From assembly GCA_030529445.1 (NCBI GenBank), contig JAUMWW010000005.1, forward strand, positions 1-64,000: a stretch of 64,000 nucleotides of DNA, in the 5' to 3' direction. How positions within the stretch are numbered: the first letter of the stretch is position 1; each line of letters starts with the position of its first letter. Below the pieces are notes generated by a model. It was not told the origin of the DNA. It did not search any database and saw nothing but the letters and a program-made list of their open reading frames with translations. Shown here in pieces: positions 35,047 to 42,164 of this stretch. Origin of the DNA: Johnsonella sp. Lineage in GTDB: Bacteria; Bacillota; Clostridia; Lachnospirales; Lachnospiraceae. The translations under genes and the position numbers were made by a program.

Positions 35047-35964
35047 TTGTTACATTTCATTGTAAATCCCAACTCGGGAGCCGAGCGGGGGTATAAGCTT
35101 TGGAAAAATATAGAGCATTATCTGATCAAAAGAAAGATTGAATATAAGTCGTATATAACGGACGGTCCCTTGGATGCGACCCGTATCGCGGCGGATCTGA
35201 CGAAGGACGACGAAGAGGTGAGCATCATTGCCGTAGGCGGAGACGGAACGGTCAATGAGGTATTGGAGGGGGTAAGAATAAGCCCTTTGCTGACCATGGG
35301 CTATATTCCGACCGGTTCGGGCAATGATCTGGCAAGAGGATTGAAGCTTCCGCAAAATCCGAGACTTTGCCTCAAGCGCATCTTAAGACCGAGGTCGGTG
35401 GAGCTCATCGATTACGGAGTGGTCAGTTACGGAGAGGGGAAGCATAGGCGCTTTTTGGTGAGCTCGGGAATCGGATTCGACGGGCAGATCTGTTATTTTT
35501 TAAATGAAAGACGGATGAAGGGGGCTTCGGGGAATTTTCTGCTGAAGAAATTCATCTATGTTTTTCTGGGAATCAAGCAGATTTTTTTGCATAAGCCATT
35601 TAAAGGGCATATCATCCTCGACGGAATCAAGAGGGTGGAATTCAATCACCTCGTATTAATCGCCTCCCATATCCATCCTACACAGGGAGGAGGATTTCGC
35701 TTTGCGCCGAAGGCGGATAATAAGGACGGAGAATTATCGGTATGTATCATTCATCAAAAATCCAAGCTTAAGCTTGCCAAGATCTTAGTCAGCGCCCTGC
35801 TCGGAAACCATATGAAGTATGCCGGGGTAAGAAGCTATGAATGCAGTGAATTGACGATACATGCGGAAACACCGGCCGCCCTGCATACGGACGGGGAGAT
35901 ACTCGGGATGTTTGAAAAAATAGAGCTGCGCTGTATTAAGCAGAAGCTGAGATTTATCAGGTAA
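35047..35964 (+). CDS. Diacylglycerol kinase-family lipid kinase
   Basis: 305 residues, the DgkB/YegS size. It uses ATP to phosphorylate diacylglycerol (or a related lipid alcohol) and returns it to phospholipid synthesis. Motifs: FIVNPNSG at the N-terminus, the nucleotide site VGGDGTVNEV and PTGSGNDLARG, then SSGIGFDGQI. The lipid-binding half follows, with LHTDGEILG near the end. The start is TTG 35047, 6 bases after AAAGGAG. ispF begins 20 bases downstream. Sphingosine-type substrates cannot be excluded. Confidence 0.9.
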   Translation: MLHFIVNPNSGAERGYKLWKNIEHYLIKRKIEYKSYITDGPLDATRIAADLTKDDEEVSIIAVGGDGTVNEVLEGVRISPLLTMGYIPTGSGNDLARGLKLPQNPRLCLKRILRPRSVELIDYGVVSYGEGKHRRFLVSSGIGFDGQICYFLNERRMKGASGNFLLKKFIYVFLGIKQIFLHKPFKGHIILDGIKRVEFNHLVLIASHIHPTQGGGFRFAPKADNKDGELSVCIIHQKSKLKLAKILVSALLGNHMKYAGVRSYECSELTIHAETPAALHTDGEILGMFEKIELRCIKQKLRFIR

Positions 35965-35984
35965 AGAATTGAGAAAGGATGCTT

Positions 35985-36521
35985 ATGAGAATAGGGCACG
36001 GATATGATGTGCACAGGCTGACGGAAGGCAGAAAGCTGATTTTGGGCGGAGTGGATATTCCATTTGAAAAAGGGCTTCTGGGTCATTCGGATGCGGATGT
36101 GCTTTTACATGTTGTTTCGGATGCGCTCCTCGGGGCGGCGGGACTGGGAGATATAGGAAAGCATTTTCCGGACCGGGATCCGCAGTATAAGGATGTATCC
36201 AGCATGCTCCTGCTCGAGAAGGTGGCGGAGCTTTTGGATGAGAAAACCTTCCTGGTCGAAAACATAGACGCAACGATTGTTGCGCAAAGACCGAAGCTCG
36301 CCCCCTATATCGAAGAGATGAAGGAGAATATCGCAAGGCTGCTCCGTATTGATATAAGCCAGGTCAATATCAAGGCAACGACGGAGGAAGGACTCGGTTT
36401 TACGGGAGGCGGAGAGGGAATCGCGGCGCATGCCGTATGCCTGCTTACTTCCGTCAGAGATGCCGATTACACCGAGGTCAGCGGATCGGGCTGCGGAGGC
36501 TGCCGGGGCTGCGGAAGATAA
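35985..36521 (+). CDS. ispF: 2-C-methyl-D-erythritol 2,4-cyclodiphosphate synthase
   Basis: 178 residues from ATG 35985, 6 bases after AGAAAGG; the in-frame ATG at 35979 touches that ribosome site. It forms the cyclodiphosphate in the non-mevalonate isoprenoid pathway. Zinc and active-site residues are in GHGYDVHRL (DxH), [20 protein letters not shown] and FPDRDP, and the [16 protein letters not shown] motif closes the domain. The core ends near residue 157. An unusual tail then ends in [12 protein letters not shown] with C170, C173 and C176, not part of the usual family. cysS follows 50 bases later. Confidence 0.94.
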   Translation: MRIGHGYDVHRLTEGRKLILGGVDIPFEKGLLGHSDADVLLHVVSDALLGAAGLGDIGKHFPDRDPQYKDVSSMLLLEKVAELLDEKTFLVENIDATIVAQRPKLAPYIEEMKENIARLLRIDISQVNIKATTEEGLGFTGGGEGIAAHAVCLLTSVRDADYTEVSGSGCGGCRGCGR

Positions 36522-36571
36522 GAGAAAGATAGAGAAAAACCAGCAGAAGACAGAGGGAGGGGATGAAGGAA

Positions 36572-37981
36572 ATGAAAATTTTCAATACACTGACAAGAAC
36601 AAAACAGGAATTCGTACCGCTGGAAGAGGGCAAGGTAAAGATCTATGTCTGCGGTCCTACGGTTTATAATCTGATCCATATCGGAAACGCAAGACCGATG
36701 ATCTTTTTCGATACGGTGAGAAGATATTTCATGTACAGAGGCTATGAGGTGAACTTCGTATCGAATTTTACGGATGTGGATGATAAGATCATCAACAGGG
36801 CGATAGAAGAGGGTGTGGATGCCGATGTGATCTCGAAAAGATATATAGAGGAATGCAAAAAAGATATGAGGGGGATGAATATCATGCCCGCCACAAAGCA
36901 TCCTCTGGCAACGGAAGAGATCGACGGAATGGAGGAGATGATACGGACTCTTTTGGATCAGGGGCACGCCTATGAAGCAAAGGACGGAACGGTGTATTTC
37001 CGGGTAAAGAGCTTCGAGGGATACGGAAAGCTCTCGAATAAAAACCTGGATGAGCTTCAGTCGGGCTTTCGGGAGCTGAAGGTAAGCGGAGAAGAGGGCA
37101 AGGAGGATCCGGCGGATTTCGTGCTCTGGAAGCCGAAGAAAGAGGGAGAGCCTTATTGGGATTCTCCGTGGTCGCAGGGAAGACCGGGTTGGCATATCGA
37201 ATGCTCGGTCATGAGCAAGAGATATCTCGGAGAGCAGATCGATATTCACGGAGGAGGAGAGGATCTGATCTTCCCCCATCATGAAAACGAGATCGCGCAG
37301 TCCGAGGCATGCAGCGGCAAGAGCTTTGCGACATACTGGATGCATAATGCCTTTCTGAATATAGAAAACAAGAAGATGAGCAAGTCGGAGGGCAATTTCT
37401 TCACGGTCAGGGATATCAGTGAAAAATACGATCTTCAGGTTCTGCGTTTCTTCATGCTCAGCGCGCATTACAGAAGCCCTCTGAATTTCTCGGCGGAACT
37501 GATGGAAAGCTCGAAGAACGCTTTGAACAGAATCCTGACCGCGGCGGAACGCCTGGAGGAGAATATCCCCCTGCTTGCACAGAGCGCGCTCAGCCCGGAA
37601 GAGGAAAAGAATCTGCTCGCGCTTGCCAAGATCAAAGAAAAATTCAATGAGAGCATGGATGATGATTTCAATACGGCGGACGCGATTACCGCGGTATTCG
37701 ATCTGGTCAAGCTTGCCAATACGACGGTAAACGAAAGCTCCGGAGGAGAATACGCAAAGAAGATCAGAGAGGGCTTGGAGGAACTCTGCTCGGTTCTGGG
37801 AATTATTACGCATAGAGAGAAGGGAAGCCTCGACAAGGAAGTGGAGGAGCTGATCGAGCAGAGACAGGAAGCCAGAAAAGCAAAGGATTTTGCAAGAGCC
37901 GATGAAATCAGAGAGAAGCTCACCTCTATGGGTATCATTCTCGAGGATACCAGAGAGGGCGTGAAATGGAAGAGGGCATAA
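36572..37981 (+). CDS. cysS: Cysteinyl-tRNA synthetase
   Basis: 469 residues. It charges tRNA-Cys. Class I signatures are IHIGNARP (HIGH) and KKMSKSEGN (KMSKS). The zinc ligands include the Cys in YVCGPTVY and in IECSVMS, and the HHENEIAQSE segment. I start at ATG 36572 (MKIFNTLTR), 9 bases after GGGAGG; the in-frame ATG at 36563 is adjacent to that ribosome site. The last 16 bases overlap the Mini-III gene, a Firmicute neighbour pattern (cysS-mrnC-rlmB). Confidence 0.96.
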   Translation: MKIFNTLTRTKQEFVPLEEGKVKIYVCGPTVYNLIHIGNARPMIFFDTVRRYFMYRGYEVNFVSNFTDVDDKIINRAIEEGVDADVISKRYIEECKKDMRGMNIMPATKHPLATEEIDGMEEMIRTLLDQGHAYEAKDGTVYFRVKSFEGYGKLSNKNLDELQSGFRELKVSGEEGKEDPADFVLWKPKKEGEPYWDSPWSQGRPGWHIECSVMSKRYLGEQIDIHGGGEDLIFPHHENEIAQSEACSGKSFATYWMHNAFLNIENKKMSKSEGNFFTVRDISEKYDLQVLRFFMLSAHYRSPLNFSAELMESSKNALNRILTAAERLEENIPLLAQSALSPEEEKNLLALAKIKEKFNESMDDDFNTADAITAVFDLVKLANTTVNESSGGEYAKKIREGLEELCSVLGIITHREKGSLDKEVEELIEQRQEARKAKDFARADEIREKLTSMGIILEDTREGVKWKRA

Positions 37982-38397
37982 GGCGCATCCGGGAGGTATT
38001 CGGCATCGAGATAGAGGAGGCTGCGCAGTATTCTCCTCTGGTGCTCGCCTATATAGGGGATGCGGTCTATGAGACCGTGATCCGATCGCTTGCGCTTTCC
38101 GAGGGAAATCGGCAGGTGGAAAAGCTTCATCGTTATAGCGCGGGTTTTGTCAGGGCAAGCGCACAGGCGGATCTGGGAAGATATCTTCTGCCCCTGATGA
38201 GCGAGGAGGAAGCCGATATCTACAGGAGGGGAAGAAACGCTCATTCCCATACCGTAGCAAAGAATGCAAGCATCGGTGATTACAGGCATGCTACGGGATT
38301 TGAGGCGCTGATCGGTTATCTTTACCTGAAGGGAGAAGAGAGGAGGGCGCTGGAATTGATCCGGATCGGTCTGGAGGGTCTGGAGAAGAAATCCTGA
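37966..38397 (+). CDS. mrnC: Mini-ribonuclease III
   Basis: 143 residues, an RNase III catalytic domain without the double-stranded RNA-binding domain. The signature is SPLVLAYIGDAVYETVIR, and the late GFEALIGYLYL matches the second catalytic helix. Mini-III trims the ends of 23S rRNA precursors in Firmicutes. It overlaps cysS and is followed by rlmB, another 23S-acting gene. Confidence 0.93.
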   Translation: MEEGIRRIREVFGIEIEEAAQYSPLVLAYIGDAVYETVIRSLALSEGNRQVEKLHRYSAGFVRASAQADLGRYLLPLMSEEEADIYRRGRNAHSHTVAKNASIGDYRHATGFEALIGYLYLKGEERRALELIRIGLEGLEKKS

Positions 38398-38457
38398 AGC
38401 CGGCTCTTGCAAAGCGCAAAACAGAGCGGAATCATCAAGAGATAAGGTTGGTTATCA

Positions 38458-39195
38458 ATGAACGAGAATGCGATAGAAGGAAGAAATGCCGTAATAGAGG
38501 CGCTAAGATCGGGCAAAACGATAGAAAGGCTCTATGTGCAGGAGGGGCTTAGGGAAGGACCGATAGCAACCGTACTGCGGGAGGCGAAAAAACTCGGAAT
38601 CAAGGCGGAGTTTTTGCCCAAAGAGAGGCTGGACTATATGAGCCCGGAGAAAAAGCATCAGGGAGTGCTCGCGCTGATTGCCGCATATGAATATGCCGAA
38701 GTGGAGGATATCCTTGAGGCGGCAAGGCAAAAGGGAGAGGATGCCTTTCTCTTTATTTTGGACGGAATAGAGGATCCTCATAATCTCGGAGCAATCATAA
38801 GAACCGCAAATCTCTGCGGTGCACATGGAGTGATTATTCCCAAGAACAGAGCGGTGGGACTGACCGCAGCCGTTGCCAGGGCCTCCGCGGGCGCCTTGAA
38901 TTATACGCCGGTAGCCAAGGTTACCAATATAGCAAGGACGATAGAGGAACTTAAAAAAGAAGGAATTTGGTTCGTTGCCGCCGATATGGGGGGAAGCCCG
39001 ATGTATGAGCTGGATCTGAAGGGAGCGATAGGGCTTGTAATCGGCAAGGAGGGAAAAGGAATCAGCGAATTGGTAAAGAAACAATGCGATTTTTGCGCCT
39101 CCATACCGATGAAGGGAGATATCGATTCTCTGAATGCTTCCGTTGCGGCGGCTGTGCTGGCATATGAGATTTTTCGGCAGAGATGGGCAAAATAA
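38458..39195 (+). CDS. rlmB: 23S rRNA 2'-O-ribose methyltransferase RlmB (TrmH family)
   Basis: 245 residues. The N-terminal substrate domain (about 1-75) is followed by the SPOUT knot with NLGAIIRTANLCGAHGVI, IGLVIGKEGKGIS and SIPMKGDIDSLNASVA, the three SAM-binding TrmH motifs. The known target of RlmB is Gm2251 in the 23S peptidyl transferase region; YacO-type Firmicute homologues may differ in site. It completes the cysS-mrnC-rlmB set. Confidence 0.94.
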   Translation: MNENAIEGRNAVIEALRSGKTIERLYVQEGLREGPIATVLREAKKLGIKAEFLPKERLDYMSPEKKHQGVLALIAAYEYAEVEDILEAARQKGEDAFLFILDGIEDPHNLGAIIRTANLCGAHGVIIPKNRAVGLTAAVARASAGALNYTPVAKVTNIARTIEELKKEGIWFVAADMGGSPMYELDLKGAIGLVIGKEGKGISELVKKQCDFCASIPMKGDIDSLNASVAAAVLAYEIFRQRWAK

Positions 39196-39207
39196 TAAAA
39201 ATAAAGG

Positions 39208-39250
39208 AGATTCCGAGGCTCGCAGCTTTGCGGGAGGAATCTTTTTTTTT
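39208..39250 (+). terminator. Terminator after rlmB
   Basis: AGATTCC pairs with GGAATCT, with a CTCGCAG/TTGCGGG inner stem, followed by nine T residues. Confidence 0.85.
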
Positions 39251-39280
39251 GTGCAATCAGAAAAGAAAATGAAAAAATGC

Positions 39281-39309
39281 TTGATTTTTTCAAAACATTA
39301 GGTTATATA
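39281..39309 (+). promoter_or_regulatory. Promoter of the metal transport operon
   Basis: TTGATT (39281-39286), 17 bases, TATATA (39304-39309). A DtxR-like half-site TTAGG lies in its spacer (39298-39302) and the full palindrome begins 9 bases after the -10. Confidence 0.65.
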
Positions 39310-39317
39310 TATATCTA

Positions 39318-39335
39318 TATTAGGCAAGCCTAATA
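39318..39335 (+). promoter_or_regulatory. DtxR-type operator (metal-responsive)
   Basis: TATTAGGC and GCCTAATA form a perfect inverted repeat around AA. The core TTAGGCAAGCCTAA matches the known DtxR/IdeR consensus (TTAGGTTAGCCTAA type). It spans roughly +3 to +20 of the predicted transcript, where a bound repressor would block initiation. The matching repressor is encoded at the end of the same operon. Confidence 0.8.
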
Positions 39336-39370
39336 CAAAAAACGGAGTAACCTATAGAAAGGAAAACATA

Positions 39371-40426
39371 ATGAAAGTATTGACAAGAAAAATTGCGTTT
39401 TTTTTCACGGTATTATGTGTATTCTTTGCAATAAGCGCATGCCAGAAGCAGGCGGATACGCAGAAGACCGAAGAGAGCAGCATGGCGGAAACATCCATGC
39501 AGGCGGAGAGCAAGGCGGAAGAAGCAAAAGAATCCGAACCGGCAAGCAGCGCGGCGGAGGAAGCGAGCATGGAGCAGAAAGCGAATGCAGAGCTGCCTAA
39601 GGTAGTGGTTACCACTTCTTTCCTGGAAGATATGGTAAAGCAGATTGCCAAGGATACGGTTTCCATAGATCTGATCGTACCTGCGGGAGAAGATCCCCAT
39701 CTTTATGTGGCAAAGCCGGAAGATTATAAGAAAATAGAGGGAGGAGATCTTCTTCTTTATCACGGACTGCATTTCGAAGGCAAAATGGTAGAGGTGCTTG
39801 AGCAGAGAGGTGTTTCGGTCAGCGAGAAATTCCCGGCGGAAAGACTCGGACAGATGGATCAGGACGGAGAGATGATCACGGATCCGCATTTCTGGTTTGA
39901 TCTTGAGCTTTATCAGATGGCTGTAGACGAGGCGGCAGAGGCGTTGATCGCACTGGCTCCGGAGAATAAGGCAATGTATGAGAGCAATAGGGACGGATAT
40001 AAATCCGAGCTGAAGGATCTGGATGCGTATATTAAGGAAGCGATGGAAATGATTCCGGAGGAGAGCAGATATCTGATTACTCCCCATGATGCATTCAACT
40101 ATTTCTCAAAGAACTATAATATTACGGTAAAGGCACCGCAGGGCGTGAGCACGGAATCCGAGGTTTCCAACCAGGATATTCAGGAGACGATAGATTTCAT
40201 CGTAGATCATAAGATCAAAGCGGTATTTGCGGAATCAACAACGGATCCGGCGCGTATGGAAAAGCTGAAAGAAGGAGCAGCAGCAAAGGGGCATGAGGTA
40301 AAGATTGTCAGCGGAGAGGGTCATGAGCTCTTTTCGGATTCTCTTGCGCCGAAAGGACATTCGGGAGATACCTTCATCGATATGTATCGCCATAATGTAG
40401 ACCTTATTGTAGAAAACTTAAAATAG
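39371..40426 (+). CDS. Metal ABC transporter, substrate-binding lipoprotein (TroA/MntC type)
   Basis: 351 residues. Lipobox ISAC with C24 lipidated, then about 45 Glu/Ala/Ser-rich linker residues and the cluster 9 metal-binding fold. The ligand positions appear as DPHLYVAKPED (His), ITDPHFWFD (His), FAESTTD (Glu) and GHSGDTFIDMYRHNV (Asp near the end). There is no His-rich loop of the kind that marks ZnuA, so manganese or iron is more likely than zinc. It lies directly behind the DtxR-type operator and starts the operon. Confidence 0.92.
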   Translation: MKVLTRKIAFFFTVLCVFFAISACQKQADTQKTEESSMAETSMQAESKAEEAKESEPASSAAEEASMEQKANAELPKVVVTTSFLEDMVKQIAKDTVSIDLIVPAGEDPHLYVAKPEDYKKIEGGDLLLYHGLHFEGKMVEVLEQRGVSVSEKFPAERLGQMDQDGEMITDPHFWFDLELYQMAVDEAAEALIALAPENKAMYESNRDGYKSELKDLDAYIKEAMEMIPEESRYLITPHDAFNYFSKNYNITVKAPQGVSTESEVSNQDIQETIDFIVDHKIKAVFAESTTDPARMEKLKEGAAAKGHEVKIVSGEGHELFSDSLAPKGHSGDTFIDMYRHNVDLIVENLK

Positions 40427-40470
40427 AACCCGAAAAAAGTCTGAATCGGCATATCGGTTCAGCAGAATCA

Positions 40471-40516
40471 ATATCTGCCGCAGAATGGGAAAAAGCCCAA
40501 GATGCGGCGGATTTTT
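40471..40516 (+). terminator. Intra-operon terminator/attenuator after the binding protein gene
   Basis: ATCTGCCGC (40473-40481) pairs with GCGGCGGAT (40504-40512), TGGG/CCCA pair inside, and TTTTT follows. A smaller hairpin GAATCG/CGGTTC lies just before (40443-40460). Partial read-through would give more binding protein than ATPase and permease, and would also protect the upstream mRNA. Confidence 0.7.
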
Positions 40517-40553
40517 GGCATGTTAAGGCCGGAACGGCAATTCGAGAGGAAGC

Positions 40554-41276
40554 ATGATGAATGCAAAAGAGAAAATTATAATACATGTAGAAGATTTTAC
40601 GATGGCATATACGGATATTCCCGTCATATGGGATATCGATCTCGACATTTATGCAGAGAGCATCACGGCGATCATAGGACCGAACGGAGCGGGAAAATCA
40701 ACCTTAATGAAGGGAATCTTAAATTTGATGAAGCCGATTTCCGGTAAGGTAAAAATTATGGGAAAGGAATATAAGGAGGTATATAAGGATATTGCTTATA
40801 TTCCGCAATCGGGAAGCGTGAACTGGAATTTCCCGACAACCGTGCTCGATGTGGTTGCGATGGGAAGATATGTTCATATGGGAGTGTTTAAGAGGGTAGG
40901 AAAAAAGGAAAAAGATCTTGCCATGCAGGCATTGGAAAAAATGAAGATGAAGGAATTTGCAGGCAGGCAGATATCGGAACTTTCCGGAGGTCAGAAGCAG
41001 AGAGTATTTATTGCCAGAGCTATCGTGCAGGATGCAAAACTCTACTTCATGGACGAGCCTTTGCAGGGCGTGGATATTAAGACCGAAGATCTGATCATGG
41101 AAACGATGAAGGAGTTCCAAAGAGAGGGAAAGACAATCATAGCAGTGCATCATGATTTAAATACATTGAAGAAATACTTTGATCATGTGGTAATAGTGAA
41201 TAAGCAGCTGATTGCTGCGGGAAGGACGAATGAGGTCTTTACCGAGCATAATATTCGGCTTGCATATGGAGAATGA
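40554..41276 (+). CDS. Metal ABC transporter, ATP-binding protein
   Basis: 240 residues. Walker A is IIGPNGAGKSTLMKGIL, the Q-loop is AYIPQSGSVNWNFP, the signature is LSGGQKQRVFIARAI and Walker B is LYFMDEPLQGVD, with the switch His in IIAVHHDLNTL. The sequence is of the TroB/MntB type. The start is ATG 40554 or the next ATG codon, with AGAGGAAG before. It overlaps the first permease by 4 bases. Confidence 0.94.
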   Translation: MMNAKEKIIIHVEDFTMAYTDIPVIWDIDLDIYAESITAIIGPNGAGKSTLMKGILNLMKPISGKVKIMGKEYKEVYKDIAYIPQSGSVNWNFPTTVLDVVAMGRYVHMGVFKRVGKKEKDLAMQALEKMKMKEFAGRQISELSGGQKQRVFIARAIVQDAKLYFMDEPLQGVDIKTEDLIMETMKEFQREGKTIIAVHHDLNTLKKYFDHVVIVNKQLIAAGRTNEVFTEHNIRLAYGE

Positions 41277-42163
41277 TGATGATCTTTAAAAATATGACGG
41301 AATATTCATTTATTGTGGTTGCGACAGGGACGATGCTGCTTGCCATGGCAACGGGAATCATCGGGACGGTAAGCATCCTGAAAGGACAGAGTCTGATCGG
41401 AGATGCCGTCGGTCATGCGGCTTTGCCGGGAATCATACTGGCATTTATGATATCCGGGCAAAAGAATTCTCTTATTTTAATGGGCGGCGCTCTGCTTTCG
41501 GGTGTGCTTGCCTTTGTGCTGATCCAGCTTGCGGCGGATATCTCAAAAATAGAAGCGGATACGGCGATGGCAATCATGCTTTCCGCAATGTTCGGACTCG
41601 GCATGGTGCTCAAGAGTTATATTCAGGGAAATGCAAATTACCAGAAGGCTTCCCAGTCCGGACTGGCAAGCTATATCTTCGGGCAGGCGGCGTATATCCT
41701 GAGGGAAGACGTGATCATTATATCAGCGGTCTCGCTCGTATCTCTGCTTTTATTTCTCCTTTTTTACAAGGAAATCAAAGTCTATGTATTCGATTCGGAG
41801 TATGCGGGGACGATAGGGATCCGCAGACGCTGGATGTCCATGCTGATTATGATCATTACCATGCTCCTGATCGCGGCGGGCTTAAAAGCGGTGGGCGCCA
41901 TCCTGATCAGCAGCATGCTGATCGCACCTGCGGTAACCGGGCTGCAGTGGAGCAGAAGGTATGAGAAGGTTATTTTAATTGCGGCAATTTCGGGTGCTTT
42001 ATCCGGATTTTCCGGAACATGGATCAGTACGGCATATAAAGGGTTTTCAACCGGACCGAGCATCATATTGGTGATGTCGGCAATTGCGCTGATATCGGTG
42101 CTTTGTTCTCCCAAGGGCGTGATATCGATGTATATCAACAGAAGAAAGCTCGGAGGAAAATGA
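41273..42163 (+). CDS. Metal ABC transporter, permease (TroC/MntC-family)
   Basis: About 296 residues, eight membrane helices. The ABC-3 family signatures are SILKGQSLIGDAVGHAALPG near the N-terminus, the Ala-rich coupling region and the late VGAILISSMLIAPAVTGLQW. Three ATG codons lie in a row (41273, 41276, 41279); the third has the best spacing to GGAG, but all give nearly the same protein. It pairs with the second permease, encoded one base after its stop. Confidence 0.92.
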   Translation: MMMIFKNMTEYSFIVVATGTMLLAMATGIIGTVSILKGQSLIGDAVGHAALPGIILAFMISGQKNSLILMGGALLSGVLAFVLIQLAADISKIEADTAMAIMLSAMFGLGMVLKSYIQGNANYQKASQSGLASYIFGQAAYILREDVIIISAVSLVSLLLFLLFYKEIKVYVFDSEYAGTIGIRRRWMSMLIMIITMLLIAAGLKAVGAILISSMLIAPAVTGLQWSRRYEKVILIAAISGALSGFSGTWISTAYKGFSTGPSIILVMSAIALISVLCSPKGVISMYINRRKLGGK

Positions 42164-42164
42164 T

